Positions 26,647 through 35,220 of a DNA stretch of 64,000 nucleotides are shown here, one piece after another. The notes under the pieces were generated by a model. That model was not told the origin of the DNA. It searched no databases and worked only from the letters and a program-made list of their open reading frames with translations. The stretch is from DATJGR01 sp041739525 (GTDB lineage Bacteria > Pseudomonadota > Gammaproteobacteria > Pseudomonadales > Azotimanducaceae): NCBI GenBank assembly GCA_041739525.1, contig JBGSNQ010000036.1, positions 1-64,000 on the forward strand. The letters run 5' to 3'. The translations under genes were made by a program, and so were the position numbers. How positions within the stretch are numbered: position 1 is the first letter of the stretch; each line of letters starts with the position of its first letter.

Positions 26647-26961
26647 ATGGACGGGAATACGAAGGGGCGGCGCGCGGGATTGCTGATCATGGTGATCGTG
26701 GGCCTGCTCGGCGTTGGTGCGTGTTCCAGCAGGTCGCCGCACATCGACCGTCAATTGGAAGGCACTACCACGGCTCCGGAAGTCGAACCGGTCTGCATGT
26801 CGGGAACGGTGAAGTGCGATGGGCAGTTCGGACGCGGTTGCTACTCAGCCAGCGCAGGACAGACATGCACGAACGGACTCGTGTGTCCGCCTGGGAGCCT
26901 GGCGTGTACGGGCAGTGATAGCGCGCATTGTTACTCGCCCGCCGAAGCAACCTGTCCGTAG
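26647..26961 (+). CDS. cysteine-rich lipoprotein, unknown function
   Basis: 104 residues with a strong GGAGGGG ribosome site. A charged N-terminus (MDGNTKGRRAG) precedes a hydrophobic core and the lipobox VGAC, so Cys26 is probably lipidated. The short mature domain has eight further cysteines arranged VCMSGTVKCDG, GCYSASAGQTCTNGLVC and LACTGSDSAHCYSPAEATC, implying disulfides in the periplasm or on the surface. It resembles Cys-rich modules of myxobacterial surface proteins but I do not recognise a family. It is the only plus-strand gene between 24.1 and 29.2 kb. Confidence 0.7.
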   Translation: MDGNTKGRRAGLLIMVIVGLLGVGACSSRSPHIDRQLEGTTTAPEVEPVCMSGTVKCDGQFGRGCYSASAGQTCTNGLVCPPGSLACTGSDSAHCYSPAEATCP

Positions 26962-26968
26962 CAGTAGT

Positions 26969-27499
26969 TCAGGCGTCGGCTGCGAGAGCGTCGCGCGGTT
27001 GGGCATTGCGCATACGGATGATCGAAAAACCGAGCGTCGATGCCACAACCGCGTCGCGCAGCGGCCACAACGACGACAGCACGCGCAGTTCGACGCCGCG
27101 TGCACACAACTCCATCAACGGATTAGCCACTTCGCGATGCGCGATCGGCACGGCCGTGCGCGTGGACACGTAGTAGGCAGCAATCGTGTCTTCCAGCACG
27201 AAATCACCGGCGTCGAATTCGTAGATGTGGAGGTGGGTGCTCGATAGCACCGGCAGCCAGCGATGTTCGATGGCGACCACCGACTGGCGATCGGAGGCCG
27301 TGAAGAAACTGCGGCGGTCACGCTCGGACGTGGTCGCGGTGGCGTAGTAGGTAACGCGCGGGCAATCGCGCGGCAGCAGATAGTTGTGCAATCGCGATTC
27401 GCCTATTGCCCATACACGCAAACGTCCTTCGGCATCGGCGCGCGGTTCGAATCGCGCGATCGCCGCCGTTTCGCTGACGTGATGGATTCGCTCGGCCAT
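26969..27499 (-). CDS. DUF6886-like protein
   Basis: 176 residues. RIHHVSETAAIARFEPR, RVWAIGESRLHNYLLPRDCPRVTYYA and HIYEFDAGDFVLEDTIAAYYVST match the conserved blocks I associate with DUF6886, small soluble proteins of unknown role. It is convergent with the lipoprotein gene (7 bp apart) and follows a VOC gene by 8 bp on the minus strand. Confidence 0.7.
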   Translation of the reverse strand: MAERIHHVSETAAIARFEPRADAEGRLRVWAIGESRLHNYLLPRDCPRVTYYATATTSERDRRSFFTASDRQSVVAIEHRWLPVLSSTHLHIYEFDAGDFVLEDTIAAYYVSTRTAVPIAHREVANPLMELCARGVELRVLSSLWPLRDAVVASTLGFSIIRMRNAQPRDALAADA

Positions 27500-27507
27500 G
27501 CCGGCTC

Positions 27508-27969
27508 TCAATCCGCCCAGGGGTTCAGGAATCGCGTGAACTCGTGCCAACGCTCGGCCAGCATCTTGCGTGTACCGGTGCGACCGACGATCTCGAGCCG
27601 AATGCCATCGGGATCTTCGAAGAACGTAGCGTAGTACTCCGGATTGTATTCGGGATAAAGCGCCGGGGTCGTCGCGCTGATCCCGAGCGCCGTGAGCGCG
27701 TGGTACGCCTCGTCGACGTCGGCTTTCGTCGCCGCTTGCAGACACAGATGGTGAAGGCCCGCGGCGTAAGAATCGTGTGCCGCTTTGCTGCGCGCGGGAC
27801 GCAGCGAGATCTGCAAGGTGGGTCGCAAGTAATGCGCGTGCGGCTCGTCGGCGATCCACTCGTCGGATTTCTTGAAGCCAAGCGCTTGCATCGCTTGATC
27901 GTAGAACTGCTCGGAGCGGGCGAAATCCCTGACGGTCAGATAGATATGATCGATGCCGGTGATGTTCAT
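27508..27969 (-). CDS. VOC family protein
   Basis: 153 residues. NITGIDHIYLTVRDFARSEQFYDQAMQALGF, GLHHLCLQAATKADVDEAYHALTALGI and YYATFFEDPDGIRLEIVGRT carry the usual metal-ligand positions (His in GIDHIYL, His in LHHLC, Glu in RLEIV). It is the third VOC protein in 16 kb and is probably co-transcribed with the DUF6886 gene 8 bp downstream. Substrate unknown. Confidence 0.85.
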   Translation of the reverse strand: MNITGIDHIYLTVRDFARSEQFYDQAMQALGFKKSDEWIADEPHAHYLRPTLQISLRPARSKAAHDSYAAGLHHLCLQAATKADVDEAYHALTALGISATTPALYPEYNPEYYATFFEDPDGIRLEIVGRTGTRKMLAERWHEFTRFLNPWAD

Positions 27970-27992
27970 CGTGTGCCCTTTCTCGAGTGCAC

Positions 27993-28319
27993 TCAGACAA
28001 GGAAGCAATAGCCGACCTTGCACGCAACGTGCAGCGCCTGGTCCTGGTGGAAGCCGATCCAGCGTTCGCACTTGGCGTAGTCGATTGCCGAATGCAACAC
28101 CGCTTCGACGAAGCCGAGCAGCGCGCTTCCGGTGAACAGATACACGGCGCCGCCATGCACCAACGCATGCGCCGCGAGCCAGTAATACCAGGGTGGGAAA
28201 CTCTCGCTCACACCTTTCATGAAATCGGCGTGTCGGTCTTTCGCACGTGCCATCGTATCGGACTGAAGCACGAAGTCGGCCAATGCGTGGCCGATCAACA
28301 GTTGGAAGAACAGCGGCAT
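27993..28319 (-). CDS. DUF3307 family membrane protein
   Basis: 108 residues. LLIGHALADFVLQSDTMARAKDRH is the hallmark N-terminal block (His, Asp and Gln conserved), then AAHALVHGGAVYLFTGSALLGFVEAVLHSAIDYAKC, with three to four hydrophobic segments. The conserved His/Asp pattern suggests a metal-dependent integral membrane enzyme, but function is unknown. It lies between the alpha/beta hydrolase gene and the VOC gene on the same strand. Confidence 0.82.
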   Translation of the reverse strand: MPLFFQLLIGHALADFVLQSDTMARAKDRHADFMKGVSESFPPWYYWLAAHALVHGGAVYLFTGSALLGFVEAVLHSAIDYAKCERWIGFHQDQALHVACKVGYCFLV

Positions 28320-28392
28320 TTGCGAGTCGATTTCCCCAGAGCGTGCAGAAAGCGAATGGTGCCGGTATTTCACGGCGGTGTCGCGTACTCGA

Positions 28393-29160
28393 TCATGCGT
28401 CGTGCGAGACGATCGCAACGACGAACGCAGTCATGGCGTCGAGTGTGGGCTCAGGTTGCTCGCGGTGCGGTGAATGCCCGCATTGCGGCAGGACACGAAC
28501 ATCTGCGCCTGCACCCGCTTGTTGGCGAATGACGTCGAGCTGCAACTCGGTTCCGTATGCGTCGTCGGCGCCTTGCAACGCCAGCACTGGCACGGCAATG
28601 GCACGCAGTTCCCGGCGTATGTCCCAGTTGCGAAAAGCCGGATCGAGCCACGCGTCACACCAGCCGAAGAACGCGTTGTCGGTGTTGGCGCCGTGATGGC
28701 GCACCAACGCGGTGCGCAAGAGTCCAGTCGTGAAGTCGAAGCGTGCGCGTTCGATTGCCGCAACGGTTTTTGCTTCGCAGAAGACGTGCGCGGCTTCCGT
28801 GATCACACCGAGCAATCCGGGCTGCGCGGCGCAAGCGGCATTCAGTAGTGCGATGGTTCCACCGTCCGAGTGACCCACCAGAATGTGATCGGATATGCCG
28901 GTTCGTTCGAGCAGTTCGGACAGTACGAAAGCCTCGTCGCGCATGTAGTGCAGGGGCCGCGGCAGGCGCGCTGGATCGGACCTGCCGTAACCGAAGCGGC
29001 TGTAGATGAGCGCGCCGCATCCGGTTCGCAACGCGAGTTGCGCCGGAAAATCGCGCCACTGCGAAATCGAGCCGAGACCTTCGTGCAGGAATATCAGAGT
29101 TGGGTGATGAGCGCGGGCAGCCGGCAAGTGCTCGATTTCCACCCGCCCGTCGTGCAACAC
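28393..29160 (-). CDS. alpha/beta hydrolase
   Basis: 255 residues. The oxyanion segment FLHEGLGS, the nucleophile elbow VGHSDGG with catalytic Ser, an acid Asp in LQGADDAYG and the final His in CGHSPHREQP form a complete triad. Cytosolic. Reaction unknown (esterase, lactonase or C-C hydrolase). It is divergent from the polyamine operon, with 95 bp between start codons. Confidence 0.9.
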   Translation of the reverse strand: MLHDGRVEIEHLPAARAHHPTLIFLHEGLGSISQWRDFPAQLALRTGCGALIYSRFGYGRSDPARLPRPLHYMRDEAFVLSELLERTGISDHILVGHSDGGTIALLNAACAAQPGLLGVITEAAHVFCEAKTVAAIERARFDFTTGLLRTALVRHHGANTDNAFFGWCDAWLDPAFRNWDIRRELRAIAVPVLALQGADDAYGTELQLDVIRQQAGAGADVRVLPQCGHSPHREQPEPTLDAMTAFVVAIVSHDA

Positions 29161-29225
29161 AACGAACGATCGCGCCGTATTGGTGTCGTTAGATTGGATG
29201 GGCCGCTCCGAAGACCGGCGGCCAG

Positions 29226-29231
29226 TATACT
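29226..29231 (+). promoter_or_regulatory. possible -10 element of the polyamine operon
   Basis: TATACT lies 24 bp before the aguA ATG in the 95-bp divergent gap. No good -35 is found at 16-18 bp, so the assignment rests on the -10 match and position alone. Confidence 0.3.
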
Positions 29232-29255
29232 GCGCGGGTCAACGAGGGATTTCCG

Positions 29256-30308
29256 ATGTCCGATTCGACAGAACGATATCGCATGCCGCCGGAATGGGCG
29301 CCGCATCAGGGCACGTGGATATCGTGGCCGCACAACCGTGAGACGTGGCCGGGCTGCCTGGAAGAGGCCGAGGCTGCGCTGGCGCAGGCCGTGGTTGCCC
29401 TTGCCGAAGGCGAAACGGTGCACATCAACGTGCTCGATGCCGCGCATCGCGCTGCCGTTGCAGCGCGATTTGAGAAGACCGTGGCCCCGGAGCGGCTGCG
29501 GTTCCACCCGATCGTTACCAACGATGCCTGGTGTCGCGACCACGGTGCGATCTTCGCCTACGACTCGAGCGGCGCACTCGTGGCGCTCGATTTTCGGTTC
29601 AACGCCTGGGGCGAAAAATACGGGCCGTTCGACGCCGACGATGCGGCGGCTGCGAAGATGGCCGACGCGCTCGGCATGCGCACGGTACGCATCGAGCATG
29701 TACTCGAAGGCGGTTCGATCGACGTCAACGGTGCAGGCTCCGTGCTCACTACGGAGCAGTGTCTGCTCAATCCGAATCGCAACCCTCATCTGACGCGCGC
29801 CGACATCGAGGCGATGCTCGGCCGCTATCTCGCGACGCCGAACGTGCTCTGGCTCGGTGACGGAATCGTCGGCGACGATACCGACGGCCACATCGACGAT
29901 CTCACGCGATTCGTCGACGAGACGACGCTGGTGACGGTTGTGGAATCGAATCCTCGCGACGCGAATCACGCCGCGCTGTTGGAAAACCGCAAACGCCTCG
30001 ATGGTTTGCGGTTGTCCGACGGACGCGCACCGACAGTGATCGAATTGCCGATGCCGAGCGCATTGATTCACGGCGATCGCGGCCGCCTGCCGGCGAGTTA
30101 CGCGAACTTCTACATCGGTAACGAGGTGGTCATCGTTCCGGTGTTCAATGCGCCGCAGGACGCGCAGGCGATCGACGTGCTGACGAGTTGCTTTCGTTCG
30201 CGCCGCATCGTGCCAATCGACTGTCGCGCGCTGGTCGTCGGTCTCGGCACTTTGCATTGTCTGACGCAGCAGGTGCCCGTAAGCTGGGCCGCCTCGCCAC
30301 GGGAGTGA
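29256..30308 (+). CDS. aguA: agmatine deiminase
   Basis: 350 residues, the usual length. Family marks: MPPEWAPHQGTWISWPHNRETWPG, the substrate-binding NDAWCRDHGAIF, FNAWGEKY, VLEGGSIDVNG, GDDTDGHIDDLTRF (His/Asp of the active site) and catalytic Cys335 in GTLHCLTQQ. It converts agmatine to N-carbamoylputrescine and ammonia in the cytosol. It is the first gene of a four-gene operon that contains every step from arginine to putrescine by this route. Confidence 0.95.
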   Translation: MSDSTERYRMPPEWAPHQGTWISWPHNRETWPGCLEEAEAALAQAVVALAEGETVHINVLDAAHRAAVAARFEKTVAPERLRFHPIVTNDAWCRDHGAIFAYDSSGALVALDFRFNAWGEKYGPFDADDAAAAKMADALGMRTVRIEHVLEGGSIDVNGAGSVLTTEQCLLNPNRNPHLTRADIEAMLGRYLATPNVLWLGDGIVGDDTDGHIDDLTRFVDETTLVTVVESNPRDANHAALLENRKRLDGLRLSDGRAPTVIELPMPSALIHGDRGRLPASYANFYIGNEVVIVPVFNAPQDAQAIDVLTSCFRSRRIVPIDCRALVVGLGTLHCLTQQVPVSWAASPRE

Positions 30309-30329
30309 CTTGATGGCCCTCGGTCGACC

Positions 30330-31301
30330 ATGAAAACGATCAGCGAGTTCATTCGCCATCACTATCGACATTTCAACGCGGCGGCGTTGATCGACGCGGC
30401 AGACGGATACGCGCGTCACATCGATCAGGGCGGCAAGATGTTCATGACGCTTGCCGGTGCGATGAGCACGGCGGAGCTGGGGCTGTCGCTGGCCGAAATG
30501 ATCCGGCGCGGGAAGGTGCACGCCATCTGCTGCACCGGCGCGAATCTCGAAGAAGACCTGTTCAATCTGGTTGCGCACGATCACTACGTGCGAGTGCCGA
30601 ACTATCGCGAGCTGACGCCGCAACAAGAGGAGGATCTGCTCAGCCGCCATCTGAATCGCGTCACCGACACGTGCATACCGGAAGAGGAAGCGATCCGTCG
30701 CATCGAAAACGTCATCCTCGAAGAGTGGATCGCGGCCGATAAGGCGGGCGAACATTTCTTTCCCGACGAGTTCATGTACAAGGTGCTGCGCTCGGGCAAG
30801 CTCGACGGCAGCTTTCAGATCGACAAGAAAGACTCGTGGTTGTACGCCGCTTATGAACGCGATCTGCCGATCATCGTGCCGGGTTGGGAAGACTCGACGC
30901 TCGGCAACATCTTCGCTTCGCACGTGATCAACGGCGACATCGCGAACGTGCACACGGTGCGCAGCGGCATCGAGTACATGATCCGGCTGGCGCACTGGTA
31001 CCGGCGTGTGTCGGCGGATGCGTCGATCGGCTTCTTCCAGATCGGCGGTGGCATCGCGGGCGATTTCCCGATCTGCGTCGTGCCGATGCTGCGCCAGGAT
31101 CTGCTGATGCAGGACATCGCGCTGTGGGGCTACTTCTGCCAGATCAGCGATTCGACGACGAGTTACGGCTCGTACTCGGGCGCCGTTCCGAACGAAAAGA
31201 TCACGTGGGGCAAACTGTCGGCCGACACGCCGAAGTACATCATCGAATCCGATGCGAGCATCGTCGCGCCGTTGATATTCGCGAGTGTGCTCGGCCAATA
31301 G
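30330..31301 (+). CDS. deoxyhypusine synthase-like protein (possible homospermidine synthase)
   Basis: 323 residues, shorter than the ~350-370 of eukaryotic deoxyhypusine synthase. It contains FMTLAGAMSTAELG, CTGANLEEDLFNLVAHDHY, the NAD-site QIGGGIAGDFPICVVP and the active-site block SGAVPNEKITWGK, with Lys295 in the position of the essential lysine. Bacteria lack eIF5A, so the true acceptor is expected to be a free polyamine; some bacterial members make homospermidine from putrescine or spermidine. Placement between aguA (21 bp) and speA (25 bp) strongly supports a polyamine substrate. Confidence 0.88.
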   Translation: MKTISEFIRHHYRHFNAAALIDAADGYARHIDQGGKMFMTLAGAMSTAELGLSLAEMIRRGKVHAICCTGANLEEDLFNLVAHDHYVRVPNYRELTPQQEEDLLSRHLNRVTDTCIPEEEAIRRIENVILEEWIAADKAGEHFFPDEFMYKVLRSGKLDGSFQIDKKDSWLYAAYERDLPIIVPGWEDSTLGNIFASHVINGDIANVHTVRSGIEYMIRLAHWYRRVSADASIGFFQIGGGIAGDFPICVVPMLRQDLLMQDIALWGYFCQISDSTTSYGSYSGAVPNEKITWGKLSADTPKYIIESDASIVAPLIFASVLGQ

Positions 31302-31326
31302 CGCGGCCAATAGCGCAGGAGGAATC

Positions 31327-33327
31327 ATGACTATCGAAAACGGTGCCGCGCGAGCGCATGCATCTCCGTGGACCGTCGAAAGCGCGCAGGAGTTGTACGC
31401 CGTGCGCGCGTGGGGCGATGGTTTCTATTTCGTCAACGACGCAGGGCATGCAGCGGTTCGGCCGTTGCTCGACAAAGATCTGTCGATCGACATTCTGGAG
31501 GTCGTGCAGGCCGCTGCCGCACACAACATCGCACCGCCGATGCTGGTGCGTTTTCAGGACGTGCTGCGCGCCCGAGTGCGCCGGCTGGTGGAAGCGTTCG
31601 ACACGGCAATCGCAGACGCGGGCTACGGCAGTCCGTACCAGGCGATCTATCCGATCAAGGTGAACCAGTTGCACGAAGTCGTCGAAGAGGTGCTCGACGC
31701 CGGTAAGGCGTATGGCCTTGGCCTGGAGTGCGGCTCGAAATCGGAATTGATCGCGACACTGCCGCACATCGGCGACGACCGGCTGCTGTTGTGCAACGGC
31801 GTGAAGGACCACGTCATCCTGTCGTTGATTCTCTCGGCACAACTGCTCGGCCAGCGCGTGCTGCCGATCATCGAGAAATACACCGAATTCGAACAACTGA
31901 TGACGCTTGCCGACCGCGCGAACCAGGTACCGCGTCTGGCGGTGCGGGTAAAGCTCGCGACGCGTGGGGCCGGGCGCTGGTTCGAATCGGGCGGTGAGCG
32001 TTCCAAGTTCGGGCTGACGGTTCCGGAACTGGTGCGCCTGGTGCACGAACTCGAGCGTCGCGGTATGCAGGACCGACTCGAACTGTTGCATTTCCACCTC
32101 GGCAGCCAGATCACCGAAATCCACGTGCTGAAGCGCGCGATCAAGGAAGTGACGCAGGTTTACGCCGATCTGCACCGTCGCGGTGTAACGGTGCGCTGCC
32201 TCGACGTCGGCGGTGGTCTCGGCGTGCATTACGGCGGCGGCTATGGCGTGGACGACTCTGCGATCAACTACGGCCTGCAGGAGTATGCAAATGCCGTTGT
32301 GTTCTCGGTGCAGGAGATCTGTGCATCGCGCGACGTGCCGGAACCTGTGCTGATATCGGAGAGCGGCCGCGCAATCACCGCGCACCACTCGGTGCTGGTT
32401 GTACCGGTGCTCGGCCAGCACGGCCACGCCGGTGAACTGAGCGAGCCGCTGCCGCAATCCGATGACGGACTCGTGCAACGTATGCTTGCGGCGCTCGAAG
32501 AGGCGCGCAATGCCGAAGACAACGTCGCCGAGCTGCTGGAGGCATATCACGACGCGCAGGAAGCGCGTGCCGAAGCGGATGCGGTGTTCCGTCTCGGCTT
32601 TCTCGAACTGGAACAACTCGCCACACTCGAAACGCTCTACTGGGGTGCGTGTCGCGAGATCCTCGACGGTTTGATTGCGGCCGCGCCGGAAACGCCGCCG
32701 CCGGTTCAGGCGGAACTCGAAGCGCTGCTAACGGATATGTACTTGTGCGATTTCTCGGTGTTCCACTCGATGCTGGACCACTGGGCCATCAAGCAACTGT
32801 TTCCGATCATGCCGTTGCAGCGGCTCGATGAACGGCCGGAACGACGCGCAGTAATAGTCGACCTGACGTGCGATTCCGACGGCAAAGTGTCGGAGTACGT
32901 GTCGTCGCTCGAAGATCGCAGCCATCTGCCGCTGCATGTGCTGAAGAAAGGCGAAACGTATTACCTCGGCATTTTCCTGGTGGGCGCATATCAGGACATT
33001 CTCGGCGACGCGCACAATCTGTTCGGGCGGCTGCCGGAAGTGCACGTCTATGCGGACGATGAAGAGGACGGCAATTTCTGGATCGAAAAAGTGATCCCGG
33101 GTATGTCGGTGCACGAGATGCTCGCGCAGGTGCAGTATTTTCCGAACGATCTGAACCGGCGGATGAGCGAACTGGTGCGACACAAGATTGACACCGACGA
33201 GGTGCGTCCCAATGTCGGAATGCGCATCCTCAACGAGTACCAGAAGCGCTTCAACGAGACGACGTACTGCGCCACCGACATCGCAGACCCGTCAACCACT
33301 CCACCGGTGAACGCCGATGACCGCTGA
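31327..33327 (+). CDS. speA: biosynthetic arginine decarboxylase
   Basis: 666 residues, close to E. coli SpeA. The PLP lysine is Lys111 in YPIKVNQ; other blocks are GLECGSKSELIATL, LEL-LHFHLGSQITEIHVLKRAI, CLDVGGGLGVHYGGGYG and the C-terminal DMYLCDFSVFHSMLDHWAIKQLFPIMPLQRL with the catalytic Cys and Asp. It makes agmatine from arginine; the product is the substrate of the first gene in the operon. The ATG has an AGGAGG site; the stop overlaps aguB by 11 bp. Confidence 0.96.
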   Translation: MTIENGAARAHASPWTVESAQELYAVRAWGDGFYFVNDAGHAAVRPLLDKDLSIDILEVVQAAAAHNIAPPMLVRFQDVLRARVRRLVEAFDTAIADAGYGSPYQAIYPIKVNQLHEVVEEVLDAGKAYGLGLECGSKSELIATLPHIGDDRLLLCNGVKDHVILSLILSAQLLGQRVLPIIEKYTEFEQLMTLADRANQVPRLAVRVKLATRGAGRWFESGGERSKFGLTVPELVRLVHELERRGMQDRLELLHFHLGSQITEIHVLKRAIKEVTQVYADLHRRGVTVRCLDVGGGLGVHYGGGYGVDDSAINYGLQEYANAVVFSVQEICASRDVPEPVLISESGRAITAHHSVLVVPVLGQHGHAGELSEPLPQSDDGLVQRMLAALEEARNAEDNVAELLEAYHDAQEARAEADAVFRLGFLELEQLATLETLYWGACREILDGLIAAAPETPPPVQAELEALLTDMYLCDFSVFHSMLDHWAIKQLFPIMPLQRLDERPERRAVIVDLTCDSDGKVSEYVSSLEDRSHLPLHVLKKGETYYLGIFLVGAYQDILGDAHNLFGRLPEVHVYADDEEDGNFWIEKVIPGMSVHEMLAQVQYFPNDLNRRMSELVRHKIDTDEVRPNVGMRILNEYQKRFNETTYCATDIADPSTTPPVNADDR

Positions 33328-34210
33328 TATGCGCACCCTCACCGTCGGCCTCGTGCAGATGCACATGTCGGAATCGCCTGATGACAATCTCAGCCGCGCA
33401 ATCGCCGGTGTTCGCGACGCTGCTTCCAAAGGCGCGCAGCTGGTGTGCCTACCGGAGTTGTTCCGCAGTCGCTACTTCTGCCAGAGCGAGAGCAACGAAC
33501 ACTTTGCGTTGGCTGAAGCGGTGCCGGGTCCAACTACGAAGGTGCTGGAACCTCTGGTGGCTGAATTGGGGATCACGTTGATCGCAAGCTTGTTCGAGCA
33601 GCGCGCTCCCGGGCTGTATCACAACACTGCGGCGGTGCTCGACGCGGGCGAGGGATATCTCGGCAAGTATCGCAAGATGCACATTCCCGACGACCCGCGG
33701 TACTACGAGAAGTTCTATTTCACGCCAGGCGACCTGGGCTTCAAGGCGTTTTCCACGCGTGCCGGCAAAGTCGGCGTACTGGTGTGCTGGGACCAGTGGT
33801 ATCCGGAAGCCGCGCGCCTTACCGCGCTCGCTGGCGCTGAGATGTTGTTTTACCCCACCGCAATCGGCTGGCATCCGGAGGAACGCGAGGAAGTGAATCG
33901 CGCGCAGCACGACGCGTGGGAAACCGCCCAGCGCGCCCACGCCATCTCCAACGGCTGCTATGTGGTGGCTGTGAATCGCACCGGCTTCGAACCCGATCCG
34001 ACTGGCAAAGGCGGAATCAACTTCTGGGGGCAGAGTTTCGTGGCGGCGCCTGACGGCTCTATCGTGGTGCGGGCGTCGAACGACCGCGACGAGGTCATCG
34101 TTTGTGAGCTCGATCTGGCGTCGGTAGGGAAGCAGCGGGTGGGCTGGCCGTTCTTCCGCGATCGCCGCATCGACGCCTATTCGGAAATCACGCGCCGCTT
34201 CATCGACTGA
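33317..34210 (+). CDS. aguB: N-carbamoylputrescine amidase
   Basis: 297 residues, nitrilase superfamily. Catalytic triad Glu47 (CLPELF), Lys120 (KYRKMHIPDD) and Cys157 (VLVCWDQWYPE); GWHPEE and INFWGQSFVA are typical of plant/bacterial AguB. It hydrolyses N-carbamoylputrescine to putrescine, CO2 and ammonia, closing the agmatine route. The alternative ATG 12 bp downstream is equally usable. Overlap with speA indicates translational coupling. Confidence 0.95.
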   Translation: MTADMRTLTVGLVQMHMSESPDDNLSRAIAGVRDAASKGAQLVCLPELFRSRYFCQSESNEHFALAEAVPGPTTKVLEPLVAELGITLIASLFEQRAPGLYHNTAAVLDAGEGYLGKYRKMHIPDDPRYYEKFYFTPGDLGFKAFSTRAGKVGVLVCWDQWYPEAARLTALAGAEMLFYPTAIGWHPEEREEVNRAQHDAWETAQRAHAISNGCYVVAVNRTGFEPDPTGKGGINFWGQSFVAAPDGSIVVRASNDRDEVIVCELDLASVGKQRVGWPFFRDRRIDAYSEITRRFID

Positions 34211-34216
34211 GCTTCG

Positions 34217-34681
34217 CTACTGCTGCTGTTGCGTCTGCGCGTGTTTCGCAAGATGCCGATCCAACGCGTTTGCGAATGCCTGGCGTTCGACGTTGCCGAG
34301 CGGCGGTGGGCCGCCCGAAATGGCGCCGCTGTCGCGTAGATTGACCATGAGGTCGCGCATCGCCAGGCGCTCGCGAATGTTCTCCACGGTGTAGAACTCA
34401 CCGCGTGGATTGAGAGCGGTGCCGCCTTTTTCCACCGCGCGTGCGGCCAGCGGAATGTCGGCCGTTATTACGAGATCGCCAGCGCTCATCCGGTCGACGA
34501 TTGCGTCGTCGGCAGCGTCCGGGCCCGTTGCGACCGTCACTGCGCTCACCCACCGCGAGCGCGGCGTCTGCACCGGCTGACCGGCGACCAGCGTCATTGG
34601 AATATGCGTTCTCTCGGCGGCGCGCACGAGAATTTCTCTGATGGCATTCGGACACGCGTCGGCATCCACCCAGATGTGCAT
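34217..34681 (-). CDS. UPF0178 / YaiI-YqxD family protein
   Basis: 154 residues: MHIWVDADACPNAIREILVRAAERT, GPDAADDAIVDRMSAGDLVITADIPLAARAVEKGGTALNPRGEFY. This is a PIN-like nuclease fold with conserved acidic residues (DADAC, DAADD, TADIPLA). Function unknown. The tail is Gln-rich (AQTQQQQ). The ATG overlaps the stop of the upstream NUDIX gene (TAATG). Confidence 0.92.
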   Translation of the reverse strand: MHIWVDADACPNAIREILVRAAERTHIPMTLVAGQPVQTPRSRWVSAVTVATGPDAADDAIVDRMSAGDLVITADIPLAARAVEKGGTALNPRGEFYTVENIRERLAMRDLMVNLRDSGAISGGPPPLGNVERQAFANALDRHLAKHAQTQQQQ

Positions 34682-35205
34682 TACGCCCAACCAAACGCGT
34701 GCAGGCGCGAGCGCAGCCATGGCGTGAAATCATCCGGAGCTGCGGCGACCTGCGCTGCGAGTTCGTTCATCGTGACGATTCGAACATCGGACACTTCTTC
34801 CGGATCTGCGGAAACCGGCCCGTCATAGACGCCGCGGAACGTCTGTTGCAGTTCGAAATCACGGATCTGAAGTTCCGGGATCTCTATGCGGCCGTGCACG
34901 ACCTCGCCAAGCGGCATCAGTGCAACTCCGCGAACGTCGAGTTCCTCAGCGAGCCCCCGATGCGCCGCCTGCTCGAACGTTTCACCCGGCTGCAGATGCT
35001 CCCCGACGCTGAGATCCCATGCGTTCGGCCAGACGTCTTTGCGAGCCGCGCGCCGTTGCAGGTACAGGCAGCCGTTGCCGTTGAACAGGAAGACGTTGCT
35101 GGCGCGGTGCCAGAGGCCGCGTCGGTGCACGACATTGCGGGGGACCAGACCCTGGGGACGGCCATTGTCGTCGAACGTTTCGAACAGTTCGACCAGATTG
35201 CTCAA
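34681..35205 (-). CDS. NUDIX hydrolase (isopentenyl-diphosphate-isomerase-like branch)
   Basis: 174 residues. The Nudix box reads GEHLQPGETFEQAAHRGLAEELDV (G-x5-E-x7-R-x-U-x-E-E). The front end VEL-FETFDDNGRPQGLVPRNVVHRRGLWHRASNVFLF is typical of the YfcD/IDI-like subgroup. It probably cleaves a diphosphate; substrate unknown. Sits between the L,D-transpeptidase (15-bp gap) and the YaiI-type gene (TAATG overlap) in one minus-strand unit. Confidence 0.9.
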   Translation of the reverse strand: MSNLVELFETFDDNGRPQGLVPRNVVHRRGLWHRASNVFLFNGNGCLYLQRRAARKDVWPNAWDLSVGEHLQPGETFEQAAHRGLAEELDVRGVALMPLGEVVHGRIEIPELQIRDFELQQTFRGVYDGPVSADPEEVSDVRIVTMNELAAQVAAAPDDFTPWLRSRLHAFGWA

Positions 35206-35220
35206 GACGGGGTGTTCAAG

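Noticed and set aside
29094..31328. 744-codon open frame on the minus strand opposite aguA and the DHS-like gene
   Set aside because: Arg/His/Val/Asp-rich composition without any domain, typical of the complement of high-GC coding sequence; the plus-strand genes are certain.
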